Assembly (NCBI GenBank): GCA_963971535.1
Contig: OZ020593.1
Coordinates: forward strand, 17,239,919 to 17,303,918
Direction: 5' to 3'
Source: Notolepis coatsorum
Taxonomy: Eukaryota; Chordata; Actinopteri; Aulopiformes; Paralepididae
Length of the DNA stretch: 64,000 nt
Shown: positions 1-11,739 of the stretch, piece after piece
Layout of the letters: each line of letters opens with the position of its first letter
How positions within the stretch are numbered: position 1 is the first letter of the stretch
Notes under the pieces: model-generated
Told to the model about the DNA's origin: nothing
Databases searched by the model: none
Seen by the model: the letters and a program-made list of their open reading frames with translations, nothing else
Program-made: the position numbers and the translations under genes

Positions 1-363
1 AGAGTGGGGGGTGGGAGTTAAGGATAGGGTAGTGGCTTAGGGTTTGGGCGTGTGAGGCAGTCGAGGGATCCACCCCTCCTTCCGTGCACGTCGCCAGTCG
101 TGCTCGTGGGGGGGGAGGTTTGCGTGAGGATGGGGAGGGGGGGAGGCCATCCATCTTATCTTCAGACAGTCAGATACTGTCCCGTCCTTGGTTGCGATGG
201 GTACGGATGTCATAAACCAGGTCTTATCTTGACTTCTTCTCCTCGGCCTCTTGCATTGACCTCGAACATTCCTTCTTTTCTTCCACAGACTTGAGTTTCG
301 TGGCGGGGGGGGGGGGGGGGGGTGGGTTGCATCAGGTTACAATGATTCCTGTAATGCTTTAAT

Positions 364-888
364 TTAATCCAGATCTTGCATCTTCTTTGTCGCGGTCCTA
401 ATGTCCTGCGCGACCCCCAACATTATTTGACCCCTACATTGTTCATCGGCTGTATGTTGAGCGAGCCGCTTTGTCAGTTCAATGTGGGCATTTTCCAATC
501 TTGCTACTACTTGACGGCAGCAAATCCAAATCCAAATTGCGATCGCTCCCCAACCGATCAGGAAGATGACGAGGAGATACAGATCCTCAACATCTTCAAT
601 CTCAATAGAATATAGGCATATTGATCGCCAATTATTCCAACTGTCAATTGCAAACCCGGCCTGGAATGTCCCTATCGGACATAATGGTTCGGTCGCACTT
701 TGTTTTCTTGAAGAGAAGATTCGATCCACTGCTGCAAAACTCCAGCTTACTAGTTGATCCATTGATTGACTGAGTGGGAAGTCAGGTATATTGAAGAAAA
801 AGTAGAATGTCCACACCGTCAAGGAGGCAGATGTAAGGCAGTTGTAATTAGGGATCCACACCGTTATTAATTGCAGCTTAGAGTCCAC
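364..888 (-). CDS. Unidentified 174-aa ORF with one membrane segment (copy 1)
   Basis: I do not recognise this protein. Around residues 106-123 there is a hydrophobic, Trp-rich stretch (LYLLVIFLIGWGAIAIWIWI), followed by CCRQVV. After it comes a polar, helix-prone tail starting ARLENAHIELTKRLAQ, which could form a short coiled coil. This suggests a small single-pass membrane protein with the C-terminal tail outside the bilayer. A good splice-acceptor-like tract (tacctgacttcccactcag) lies just before an internal Met (MDQLVSWSF), so the true start may be that Met, giving about 132 aa. It lies on the same strand as cdc5l, within its intron. It may be an accessory ORF of an unrecognised mobile element, or fortuitous. 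Confidence 0.4.
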   Translation of the reverse strand: MDSKLQLITVWIPNYNCLTSASLTVWTFYFFFNIPDFPLSQSMDQLVSWSFAAVDRIFSSRKQSATEPLCPIGTFQAGFAIDSWNNWRSICLYSIEIEDVEDLYLLVIFLIGWGAIAIWIWICCRQVVARLENAHIELTKRLAQHTADEQCRGQIMLGVAQDIRTATKKMQDLD

Positions 889-1030
889 ACCGTCGAGAGA
901 AGCAGAAAGACAGCGCTGGTGTACGGAGATAAAAGCGGCTGCAGGGAGGAGGGTAGAGGAGGCCTTGGAGGGCAGGGAGGAGAGATAAAAAATGCGACTG
1001 CTCTCTGGGGAGGTTAGAAAGGATCTGGTA

Positions 1031-1857
1031 GAGGAGCTGGTAGAACTAGTTTGGAGTGTTTCTTGGTGATCTAGTTAGTGTTTACTAGTTACCTGAGGAG
1101 CTGGTAGAACTAGTTTGGAGTGTTTCTTGGTGATCTAGTTAGTGTTTACTAGTTACCTGAGGAGCTGGTAGAACTAGTTTGGAGTGTTTCTTGGTGATCT
1201 AGTTAGTGTTTACTAGTTACCGGAGGAGCTGGTAGAACTAGTTTGGAGTGTTTCTTGGTGATCTAGTTAGTGTGTACTAGTTACCTGAGGAGCTGGTAGA
1301 ACTAGTTTGGAGTGTTTCTTGGTGATCTAGTTAGTGTTTACTAGTTACCTGAGGAGCTGGTAGAACTAGTTTGGAGTGTTTCTTGGTGATCTAGTTAGTG
1401 TTTACTAGTTACCGGAGGAGCTGGTAGAACTAGTTTGGAGTGTTTCTTGGTGATCTAGTTAGTGTTTACTAGTTACCTGAGGAGCTGGTAGAACTAGTTT
1501 GGAGTGTTTCTTGGTGATCTAGTTAGTGTTTACTAGTTACCTGAGGAGCTGGTAGAACTAGTTTGGAGTGTTTCTTGGTGATCTAGTTAGTGTTTACTAC
1601 CTGAGGAGCTGGTAGAACTAGTTTGGAGTGTTTCTTGGTGATCTAGTTAGTGTTTACTACCTGAGGAGCTGGTAGAACTAGTTTGGAGTGTTTCTTGGTG
1701 ATCTAGTTAGTGTTTACTAGTTACCTGAGGAGCTGGTAGAACTAGTTTGGAGTGTTTCTTGGTGATCTAGTTAGTGTTTACTAGTTACCTGAGGAGCTGG
1801 TAGAACTAGTTTGGAGTGTTTCTTGGTGATCTAGTTAGTGTTTACTAGTTACCGGAG
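1031..1857 (-). repeat. 64-bp minisatellite made of cdc5l exon end plus 5' splice site (array 1)
   Basis: About 13 units of 64 bp; two units lack 6 bp. Read on the minus strand, each unit contains CCAAGAAACACTCCAAACTA, then GTTCTACCAGCTCCTCAG, then GTAACTAGTAAACAC. The first two blocks match the last 42 nt of the cdc5l exon at 4033-4177, except that two CG dinucleotides of the exon read CA in the units. The last block matches the start of the following intron. Every unit therefore keeps a CAG|GTAACT donor (a few read CCG|GTAACT). This copy of the array ends in gaggtttcaggtttcagg, where unrelated sequence begins. Confidence 0.93.
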
Positions 1858-2176
1858 GTTTCAGGTTTCAGGTTTTTATTTAGACTCCACAACATATACA
1901 GATCATTACTCCAGCATACATTGCTGTCAAGGATAGTAACGTAAAAGCCTCTTGACTTATTTCCATCGTTGTCCTTGGGTGTCAAGGATGCTAGAAACAC
2001 ACAACTCATTACAGAATTAATCACAATTATTATCTTTGCATAATAATAATGGCACAACCCTAAATTAATACAAAACAAAGCACATTTGTTGTTACAATGT
2101 TCATTTATGTCGAAAGTCAGTGAGCTTCAGGAAGCACCCTCGGGGGAGGGAATTTGGGGGATGGGAGGGAGGGCGG
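1858..2176. other. Spacer between the two 2.18-kb copies
   Basis: This segment is present only once in the window. It starts with a short ggtttca direct repeat and a stretch (tttttatttagactcc) that resembles the 3' end of a minus-strand retroposon. It ends in a G-rich, purine-biased run leading into the second copy. No gene is visible. It may also occur to the left of base 1, as the natural edge of the duplicated unit. Confidence 0.5.
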
Positions 2177-2541
2177 AGAGTGGGGGGTGGGAGTTAAGGA
2201 TAGGGTAGTGGCTTAGGGTTTGGGCGTGTGAGGCAGTCGAGGGATCCACCCCTCCTTCCGTGCACGTCGCCAGTCGTGCTCGTGGGGGGGAGGTTTGCGT
2301 GAGGATGGGGAGGGGGGGAGGCCATCCATCTTATCTTCAGACAGTCAGATACTGTCCCGTCCTTGGTTGCGATGGGTACGGATGTCATAAACCAGGTCTT
2401 ATCTTGACTTCTTCTCCTCGGCCTCTTGCATTGACCTCGAACATTCCTTCTTTTCTTCCACAGACTTGAGTTTCGTGGCGGGGGGGGGGGGGGGGGGGGG
2501 TGGGTTGCATCAGGTTACAATGATTCCTGTAATGCTTTAAT

Positions 2542-3066
2542 TTAATCCAGATCTTGCATCTTCTTTGTCGCGGTCCTAATGTCCTGCGCGACCCCCAACA
2601 TTATTTGACCCCTACATTGTTCATCGGCTGTATGTTGAGCGAGCCGCTTTGTCAGTTCAATGTGGGCATTTTCCAATCTTGCTACTACTTGACGGCAGCA
2701 AATCCAAATCCAAATTGCGATCGCTCCCCAACCGATCAGGAAGATGACGAGGAGATACAGATCCTCAACATCTTCAATCTCAATAGAATATAGGCATATT
2801 GATCGCCAATTATTCCAACTGTCAATTGCAAACCCGGCCTGGAATGTCCCTATCGGACATAATGGTTCGGTCGCACTTTGTTTTCTTGAAGAGAAGATTC
2901 GATCCACTGCTGCAAAACTCCAGCTTACTAGTTGATCCATTGATTGACTGAGTGGGAAGTCAGGTATATTGAAGAAAAAGTAGAATGTCCACACCGTCAA
3001 GGAGGCAGATGTAAGGCAGTTGTAATTAGGGATCCACACCGTTATTAATTGCAGCTTAGAGTCCAC
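2542..3066 (-). CDS. Unidentified 174-aa ORF with one membrane segment (copy 2)
   Basis: The predicted protein is identical to the ORF at 364-888, with the same membrane stretch, charged tail and internal acceptor-like site before MDQLVSW. Identity of the two copies is explained by the recent tandem duplication and is not evidence of selection. Three copies of a gtccacaccgt-like motif, spaced about 30-45 bp apart, lie over and upstream of the start codon. The function is unknown. Confidence 0.4.
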   Translation of the reverse strand: MDSKLQLITVWIPNYNCLTSASLTVWTFYFFFNIPDFPLSQSMDQLVSWSFAAVDRIFSSRKQSATEPLCPIGTFQAGFAIDSWNNWRSICLYSIEIEDVEDLYLLVIFLIGWGAIAIWIWICCRQVVARLENAHIELTKRLAQHTADEQCRGQIMLGVAQDIRTATKKMQDLD

Positions 3067-3208
3067 ACCGTCGAGAGAAGCAGAAAGACAGCGCTGGTGT
3101 ACGGAGATAAAAGCGGCTGCAGGGAGGAGGGTAGAGGAGGCCTTGGAGGGCAGGGAGGAGAGATAAAAAATGCGACTGCTCTCTGGGGAGGTTAGAACGG
3201 ATCTGGTA

Positions 3209-4212
<1,004 letters not shown>

Positions 4213-4374
4213 CTATGCTTGAGTGTGTGAAAATGAAGATGTGTAGATTGGACTGAAATACTAGATAATAGAACATGCTGCTTGAAATGGGTTGAATATT
4301 TTTGACATGCATATGGCGTGTATAGTGATTGTGTTAGCGACGTGTGTGTATTTGTTGGATTAATGGTTACTGAC

Positions 4375-4466
4375 TTGCGTAGCTCTCCGTCCAGATGTTG
4401 TTGTCTGAGTCGTTTGAAGTTTGGTTCCAGTCCTTCATGCTGCTCCATGCTGGTGTCATAGAAACC
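4375..4466 (-). CDS. cdc5l: cdc5l exon (GFYDTS...DGELR)
   Basis: This 92-nt exon begins after acceptor TTTCTAG and reads GFYDTSMEQHEGLEPNFKRL then RQQHLDGELR. It matches the CDC5L segment GFYDTS...DF.KLRQQ.LDGELR. It starts in phase 0 after the exon at 10671 and ends with 2 nt of a codon (CGC AA), completed by the exon at 4177. The donor CAA|GTCAGT is weaker than usual but gives the only consistent junction. The downstream intron is only about 197 bp and contains no repeat. Confidence 0.95.
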
Positions 4467-5124
4467 CTAGAAATATAAACAAATAAATTTGAATAATATA
4501 CTGAATATCTGACTAACTATATATCAGACTTGCTAACAAAGCAGAGACCAATACCCCTCAATACATTTGAATGGGACTTAAAGGCCAACCTTCATGTTGT
4601 ATTTTTGTTCAATAAACAATGTGGACTAGGCCAACGGTGACTTTCATGAAGGGGAAAAAAAGTATTGAAATTGACCCAGTTTTAGCGTTTTTATCAAACA
4701 TTTTGTCTGCCCAACACAATCACCACGCACATGGATATTTTAATCAATGGTTCATAACGTGCGTGTGTAATCGAAATGATGTCATCACAAGAGGTGCAGG
4801 GCACCAGGGGGCTCACCAGGGGGCGCTGAGAGTCACACACAGCTAGTGGCAGGCACTGAGAGCCTTGCTACTACTAGCCGAATGAAAATGTATCTGTTTC
4901 ACCTAACAACACTATTGCTCCGTGATCATAGCCATCCATCTTTAAAGCTAACCACTATTTGTAAAAGCCACAACCACGTTACCATATTTGTAATAATGTA
5001 AATCATTGTGTCGTTGTACATATTGTGTACACCGTTATAAGCTAACATAGCTTAGCTTGGTAGCTATTGTGCTAACAACATATCCCGACGTCCGGCTCGC
5101 TGGCCGGCATGAACGCCCGACACA

Positions 5125-5350
5125 AAATGGTTCTCTCCTCTCTGTACACCCCCGTCCCCACGGGTACCCTGCCGGGGAGCCCATGGATGCGACAACGGCG
5201 GCAGCCGTAGGGTGCTCGAGCCCACCGTAACGCTAGTGGTACACGATAGCTATGAGCTAACTAACGCTACGGCCGCCGCTGTTGTCGCGTCCACAAGCTC
5301 CCCGGCAGGACACACGCGAGAACGGGGGCACACAAAGAGGAGAGAACCAC
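5125..5350. repeat. Inverted repeat with ~85-bp arms
   Basis: The arm at 5125-5210 (ggttctctcctctctg ... gacaacggcggcagccgtag) is repeated in reverse complement at 5267-5350 (ctacggccgccgctgttgtc ... aaagaggagagaacc) with scattered differences. The spacer is about 55 bp. It would fold into a long GC-rich hairpin. A shorter palindrome (ctatagctccgc, 5 nt, gcggagctatag) follows at 5351-5382. Confidence 0.85.
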
Positions 5351-5354
5351 TATA

Positions 5355-5946
5355 GCTCCGCAGGGACTGCGGAGCTATAGGCTAACGTCAGTGTAGTGGT
5401 CCCGACTGTAGCAGGGACGGCGGAGCTATAGGCTAACGTCAGTGTAGTGGTCCCGACTGTAGCAGGGACGGCGGAGCTATAGGCTAACGTCAGTGTAGTG
5501 GTCCCGACTGTAGCAGGGACGGCGGAGCTATAGGCTAACGTCAGTGTAGTGGTCCCGACTGTAGCAGGGACGGCGGAGCTATAGGCTAACGTCAGTGTAG
5601 TGGTCCCGACTGTAGCAGGGACGGCGGAGCTATAGGCTAACGTCAGTGTAGTGGTCCCGACTGTAGCAGGGACGGCGGAGCTATAGGCTAACGTCAGTGT
5701 AGTGGTCCCGACTGTAGCAGGGACGGCGGAGCTATAGGCTAACGTCAGTGTAGTGGTCCCGACTGTAGCAGGGACGGCGGAGCTATAGGCTAACGTCAGT
5801 GTAGTGGTCCCGACTGTAGCAGGGACGGCGGAGCTATAGGCTAACGTCAGTGTAGTGGTCCCGACTGTAGCAGGGACGGCGGAGCTATAGGCTAACGTCA
5901 GTGTAGTGGTCCCGACTGTAGCAGGGACGGCGGAGCTATAGGCTAA
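5355..5946. repeat. 51-bp minisatellite, about 11 copies
   Basis: The unit runs agcagggacggcggagctat, then aggctaacgtcagtgtagtg, then gtcccgactgt, with almost no variation between units. Because 51 is a multiple of three, it reads as an open frame on the minus strand with the 17-residue repeat LAYSSAVPATVGTTTLT. This is not a credible protein. The first unit begins in the small palindrome beside the hairpin, which probably seeded the array. Confidence 0.93.
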
Positions 5947-6672
5947 CTGTGATGCACCGAGTGGGCCACCATTGATCAACATGCAGCGACGTGTAGCTTG
6001 CATGATGCGTGTGCAGTGCTTTGCCACACAGGTCTGAGAAGAGGACCTGCACATGATTTTACTCGTTCCCCAAACTCCTCTACATGCCCCGATCTCAAAT
6101 GGTTCACGACAATAGACATAATGCTAACGTTAGCCAGCGCCATATATCGAGTAGTACTATGACCCGGACGGGCATAAGGCATACGTTTCCTGAAGTGACG
6201 TCACGGCCGTGCTAGCGTCTGATAAGCTTTTAGATTCGGCTCATTAATATGCACCTGTAGTGACGTGGGCGTTTGATAAGCTTTTTTGATTCGCGCGTGC
6301 ATGTTATTCGTGCGTGGACCTTTTTAACTCTTTCGGAGTGGCATTTCCGGTGTCAAATGGAAAAAAATAAATAATGAAATTATATACCAATGATGTAAAC
6401 TACCCATAATTGATCAGTAGGGTTTAACCTGGATGTTGGGCTTTAAAGGAACATGCCAACATTAGGGGAAATCAATAAATGAATGCTTAAAACTCTGGGA
6501 AGGGTGTTTTTGGCCAACAGCTAGGCTAGCTGGTCCATATCCACTTCCATTCATTTGTGCTAAGGAAGGCTGGCAGCCAGAAAACGCACAGAGATTTTAG
6601 GTACACGTACAGTGGACTCTCCATCAGAATACTCAAATAGAGTATGTGATATATAATTGACTTCTGGTGTTC

Positions 6673-6772
<100 letters not shown>

Positions 6773-6781
6773 GATCTAGTT

Positions 6782-7363
6782 CAGGGGTTCCCAAACTTTT
6801 CAGGCCGGGGCCCAGAAAATAAGGCGTCAGAGAGCCGCGGCCCAATGCACATCGTCTGGCTTTTTCTTTTTTTTGCCAGGCGACCGATTTTTTAAGCCAA
6901 ATATCACTTCAATCCTATTAAGTTAGTTCAAGTTAGTTATTCATTTATATGTGCTATTTATGAGAGGGCTAACTTGTTGCAAAATAATAATGATAATAAT
7001 AATAGCCTCATTAAAATACTATTGTTGCTTCGGTTGTTTTCAGTGTTTTATGTGCATAATCTGTTATTTAGTTTGAAATGTTCGTTGAAATAAGTAGATT
7101 TTTAGTTTTTGTTTATTTATTAAGTTAATATAAAACCATATAGTCACATTTTAGAATACAATAGAAAAGAATTTTAGAATACAACTAGAAACACTGTCCT
7201 GGCCTGCTTCTAAGTTCAGTGGCCTGACAAAAAAAAAAAAAAAAAAAAAAAAAAGAGATTTTTTATTTTATTTTAATTTTATTTTTTTTAAATCATCTCG
7301 CGGCCCATCCGTGGCTGCTCGCGGCCCACCTTTGGGTCGCGACCCCGACTTTGGGAACCACTG
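6782..7363. mobile_element. hAT-type MITE, 582 bp, with exact 8-bp target duplication
   Basis: It begins caggggttcccaaac and ends gggaaccactg, giving imperfect terminal inverted repeats. It is flanked by the 8-bp direct repeat atctagtt (6774-6781 and 7364-7371). An 8-bp duplication and CAG-starting termini are hallmarks of hAT. The interior is AT-rich with a poly-A run and no coding sequence. It belongs to the same family as the elements at 7897-9259 and 20554-21914. Its right duplication overlaps the TTAA of the adjacent piggyBac-like element. Confidence 0.9.
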
Positions 7364-7639
7364 ATCTAGTTAACCTCTTAAGCCTGCGCCTAATTTTCTG
7401 AAAATCTGCCTAAAAATACATACAAGATACTTTTAATGCCACACAACTATGGTTGGTGGTAATCGTTTGCGGTACAGCATGTTAGTTAAGCACTGTCTGG
7501 GACATCAACATGGAACATCAAACGCCCCCCTCCCACCTCCCAATTGCCACAATAAATACATACAGGACAGTCACATATAACAGTCAGTGTCAGTTCATGT
7601 TCACTTGAGTTCAGATGCTAAGTAAATGGAAGATTGCTC

Positions 7640-7790
7640 CACTTCTACAAGGCCCATTTGCATATTCTTTGTATCTAGGGACATCTATGGATCTCAGGGA
7701 ATGTATTCCCAGTGTCAAAAATATTGTGTCTGTTACTAGGCTTGAGTAAATTGTGATGAACCAATGGTAAATAACACCATGCTAAAAATG
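7640..7790. mobile_element. Fragment of the TAGGGCTGTCAG hAT family
   Basis: The stretch ccatttgcatattctttg ... gggaatgtattcccagtg ... aggcttgagtaaattgt is the reverse complement of internal sequence in the hAT copies at 25528-26328 and 46893-47454. Termini are missing. Confidence 0.7.
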
Positions 7791-7796
7791 ACCAGC

Positions 7797-9290
7797 CCTT
7801 ACAGTAAAGACAGATGACTGGCTCAAGAAAATTAATAACTCAAAGATGACTGGTGCAGTATTACTTGATTTTAGTGCTGCATTCGATGTCATAGACCAGG
7901 GGTTCCCAAAGTTGGGGTCGCGACCCACAGGAGGGTCGTGAGCCGCGGCCGCCGCGGGGGGGTCGCCAGATGATTTAAAAAAATAAAAAATAAAAATCCG
8001 ATTTTTTTTTGCAGTCAGGCCACTGAACTTAGAAGCAGGGCAGGACGCCTGTTACGGAGTTCTGCGATTTGCGAATCTGATTGGCCAGTGTCATTTCTGG
8101 TCATGTGACATGTACGCCCAATCGTGGGACCGCAAGTTTCTACACTGGTTAGGCTTAGGCGCTCGTTCGAAGTCGGTTAAGGTTAGAGTTTGTCTTAGAG
8201 CATGGCGATAGAACGCCTGCCCTGATTCCGACGGTTAAGCTTAGGCACTCTTTCGAAGTTGGTTAAGGTTAGAGTTTGTGGCGATAGAACGCCAGGTGCT
8301 TTGCAGGCTGTTCGACGCGGAAATGGGCAAAGACACAGCTCGTCACGCTATTGGGCGCACATGTCACATGACCAGAAACGTCAGTGGCCAATCAGATTCG
8401 CAAATCGCCGAACTCCGTTGTAGAAAAATAGGACGCGGCCAGGACAGTGTTTCTAGTTGCAGCAGCGCAATAGTTAGAGATAACCTAGGTGGGGAACAAC
8501 CAGGAGATCACTGCAACTCACACAAGTTGGAGAACTATCTCTCTCTCTCTCTCTTGCTCTCACACACACACACAAAAGGAGCTGCATGTGATTGGTGGAG
8601 GCGGGACCCTTACAAAAAACTGTTGTTGCTAATCATTGACACATGCTAGCCTGTAATAATCCCCCCCAGAAAAATCTACTTTGCATTTGATATATTGCAA
8701 ATATATGCCATCACACACACTGGTATTTAAAGGGTTAGAATTATAAAATTAATATGTGGTGTTATGATCAGGGCTGAAGTTGAATAAAAGATTGTATTAT
8801 AATCTGACATTACAAAAAAACTGAAAATCCATCAAAATCAGTGTTGTTGCTAATCATACATATGCTAGCCTGTTTTTTAACAATAATTTGTGATGCCTCA
8901 CAAACACTCGCATTTAAAGGGTACAAATAAAAAAAATGCCTGCACCAGAATGCAGGAAATGAAGTCTTTGTAACAAGAAATGTCCTGGTGGGGGACCCCC
9001 AGACCCCCTGCTTAAAAAGTGGCCTGACTGGGGCTATATTTTGCACTATATTTCCTGGCCTGAATGATTTCCCCAGTCCGGCCCTGGTTAAAAGCCTCCA
9101 ATGCTTATTAGTGTGTGTGCATGTTTCAACCATACATTTCCATTTATTATTATTATTTATAAAAAAAAAAAAAAAAGTTTACCTCCTATAATAGTGGGGG
9201 TCGCGGCTCTCTGACCCCGTTATTTTTGGGTCGCGGCCTGAAAAGTTTGGGAACCCCTGTCATAGACCACGATCTGCTCATCGGTAAACT
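7797..9290 (+). mobile_element. LINE reverse-transcriptase fragment, split by a hAT element
   Basis: Bases 7797-7896 read as KMTGAVLLDFSAAFDVID on the plus strand, and 9268-9290 continue as HDLLIGKL. Together they form the conserved RT motif VLLDFSAAFDVIDHDLLI of CR1/L2/jockey-type LINEs, in one frame. The hAT at 7897-9259 lies exactly between the two parts and duplicated tcatagac. Only about 120 bp of the LINE remains, so the family cannot be fixed. It ends abruptly at 9290, where a different repeat begins. Confidence 0.8.
7897..9259. mobile_element. hAT element, 1363 bp, with exact 8-bp target duplication
   Basis: The termini caggggttcccaaag and tttgggaacccctg are inverted repeats. The flanking duplication is tcatagac (7889-7896 and 9260-9267). 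It shares ends and the subterminal text 'gggtcgcgaccc' with the copies at 6782 and 20554. The interior holds two rounds of a ggttaaggttagagttt motif block (about 8130-8300), short CT and CA runs, and a second remnant near 8960-9090 ending in ccagtccggccctgg. No intact transposase is visible. Confidence 0.9.
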
Positions 9291-9440
9291 ATAATTTTGA
9301 CAACGAAAATTATGACAAAATATGTTAGTCAACGTCAACAAAGGTTTTTTTTCATGACGACAACGAGACGTCACGTTATTGAAGACCATGTGACACTAAC
9401 GTGACTAAATAGTTAATTAAAAACGATAATTTTGTCAGAC
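9288..9440. mobile_element. Short MITE-like repeat
   Basis: The segment starts ataattttgacaacgaaaa and ends aaaacgataattttgtcag, which are rough inverted repeats, with an AT-rich interior. No clear target duplication was found. Family assignment is not possible by eye. Confidence 0.4.
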
Positions 9441-10060
9441 AGTCTGGAGAACTTGATTTATGAGGTGATGTCCGCCCCCCGGACCGCACGGGCGGAAGAG
9501 GTTAAACCATTGGTAAACAAACGTATTGCTGAAAATATACACTTTGACTGCTGTTTTGACAGGGTTAGAGTCTTTACTCTTGGCTACATTAACGCAATCA
9601 GCGCCAGACCCAAGGATAGTCGGGTTATCTCGCCATGCGTTGAGCGCCAGGACCCCCGAAAACCAGAGTATAGTGGGGTTTTCATCGTTATTTCTTTTAT
9701 TCTATATTTCTATTCATTACAGGCACACAGACTCGGGGTTAACATGGGGAATCATCCTGAGAATGCCAAAGTGCAATAGCGGCCGCATCCTCCCAGGTGG
9801 CAGTATCGAGCACCCTTTGAAACCGTATATTTTGGCCTGTGCAACGTTCAAATGTCTCCGGGCGCAGTTTTCTTTGTCAGGCGAGTCGAGCGGGTATCCT
9901 GATCGCATTGAGAAGCATCAAATGCCCCCCGATGCATCTGTTGTGGTGGATTATGTTGGCGACACGATGGACACCAATACTTGGACTCGCGATCAGACAA
10001 TTGGAATATTCTTTTTGGGGTACCTCCTAGTGAAGGTAAGGACTAAATGATATCAATCCT
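9440..10060 (+). other. Unclassified ORF region with splice-like borders
   Basis: Two overlapping plus-strand frames run here (9432-9779 and 9526-10050). A strong acceptor-like site (tctattcattacag|g) lies at 9712-9722 and a consensus donor (gaag|gtaagg) at 10033-10040. They bracket about 314 bp that stays open, ending DYVGDTMDTNTWTRDQTIGI then FFLGYLLVK. I do not recognise the peptide. Base composition is richer in GC than its surroundings. It lies in the piggyBac-like element and on the strand opposite to cdc5l. It could be an exon of an old transposase gene, a captured exon, or chance. Confidence 0.35.
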
Positions 10061-10661
10061 GCTTTGATCAAACCATGAATTCACCTAGATCGCAACGTGT
10101 GTGTAATGTTACTCCACAACGTATGCCGTTGGTGATGATCAAAGCATCAAAAAACGACCCCCCCCCCCCCCCTAATACCTATTATGTACATTTGATTTGG
10201 AAATAGTAGCGTGTCCAGGCGAGAAACGCCAACGCTTTTAGTGAAATTCACGCTTTGCTGCATATCGTCGTTTTCTGAGATTAGACAGGATCACTCTAAA
10301 ACTATACTTATATTCACCACGGTATAACACGCAAACGTTTTTTTTTCTCCACATATTGAACGATATAGTTGATGTCAAATGGGCCATAGTATTGTATCCA
10401 TAGCTATAATATAGAATATATATATAGCCCTGCAAACACCGGCACTTATTCCTATCTTTTAGAGCGTTGGCGTGGTAGGAACAAACGATGCTCAAGTCTG
10501 TGGCATCCAATGAGTTAAGAGAGAGAAAAAAAAACATTAATTCATACATTCTGTAGAGATGGATTTATGGGGGTCCATGGAATTTATGATGTCCAGTACC
10601 GGACCGCTCTGGCTTAAGAGGTTAAAGACTAGTTAAACTATATCTCTGACTAGTTAAACTA

Positions 10662-10874
<213 letters not shown>

Positions 10875-10961
10875 TCAGGACTAGGATGGGCGTGTGGGTA
10901 GTACGATTCTACGAATGTACTGATTTCTCTACTGATATGTTAGGGTTAGTAGCTGTAGTTA

Positions 10962-11129
<168 letters not shown>

Positions 11130-11227
11130 TCATCCACCCACAATGCAAAGTGTCCTACTAAAGACACTACAATTTTCAAGAAAATATAACATTTAGCCAA
11201 AATGGTCAATAAAAGTACTATTTTAAG

Positions 11228-11300
11228 TTCAAGTCAAGTCAAGAGTTTTATTTGTCACGGCATACAAGCATACAGTGAAATGCGGGTTATTTGTATCGGT
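11228..11300 (-). mobile_element. 3'-end fragment of a LINE
   Basis: The text caagtcaagagttttatttg ... catacagtgaaatgcgggtt is the reverse complement of a retroposon 3' end. It also occurs at about 28800-28870 and 47990-48050. Only the last ~75 bp is present. Confidence 0.7.
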
Positions 11301-11578
11301 GAGGTTGGTACCTGGTTAGTTCTACTGGACGTGGTAAATGTACACCTGACACTACGGTGGTTCTAGTGTGTGGTGTAGGTTTGTCAAAAATTTCCAAAAA
11401 TTACTTTAAACTATTCCTTCTTAAAAAAAATTAAACATAGATTTGAACCATTTGAATAACCATTATTGCACATTATGTCCACATGAGGGCAAACCAATAC
11501 AACAGGAGACATAAAGTATGGGTAATATTTATTTGTATGTATAAATTACCTTTAAGATAAACATACCTACACCAGCAT

Positions 11579-11690
11579 AGGGCTGGACAGTATGGTCTAA
11601 AATGTATATCACGGTATAATTTGAAGCATAGACGGTAACGGTATATATCACGGTATATTCATTTATCTTAAAATGTCTATATAAATGCTT
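11579..11690. mobile_element. hAT-like MITE fragment (TAGGGCTGG... end)
   Basis: It starts tagggctggacagtatggtc, a common hAT-type terminus, followed by two rounds of 'tatatcacggtata'. The opposite terminus is missing. The stretch from 11060 to 11578 otherwise shows no gene. Confidence 0.55.
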
Positions 11691-11739
11691 CAGAAGGGGT
11701 GAAACACTGGTATGGCAGCTATTACTGTACTCTTGTATT

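Larger units (their letters stand above)
4577..6447. mobile_element. Possible large MITE or fold-back element in a cdc5l intron
   Basis: The edges carry imperfect inverted repeats: cttaaaggccaacctt near 4577 and ggatgttgggctttaaagg near 6430. Between them lie several 'gctaac'-rich stretches, the hairpin arms at 5125-5350, the 51-bp array, and two related ~60-bp blocks at 6197-6300 (each with gataagctttt and a TGACGT motif). No transposase and no clear target duplication are visible. The family is not identified, and the boundaries are tentative. Confidence 0.4.
7374..10621. mobile_element. piggyBac-like element, TTAA-flanked, filled with later insertions
   Basis: The left end is TTAA|CCTCTTAAGCC and the right end is GGCTTAAGAGG|TTAA, a perfect 11-bp inverted repeat bounded by duplicated TTAA. 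This is the signature of piggyBac-superfamily transposition. The interior is a composite: a hAT fragment (about 7640-7790), a LINE fragment, a 1.36-kb hAT within that LINE, and an unclassified ORF region. No complete piggyBac transposase is visible. The right 500 bp resembles the sequence at 23330-23650 (both contain a C run after aaacgac and the string gggccatagta), suggesting a family member there too. It lies in a cdc5l intron, 50 bp from an exon. Confidence 0.75.

Noticed and set aside
5350-6054. 234-aa minus-strand frame with 17-residue repeats
   Set aside because: It is a direct consequence of a stop-free 51-bp minisatellite; there is no unique domain or splice support.
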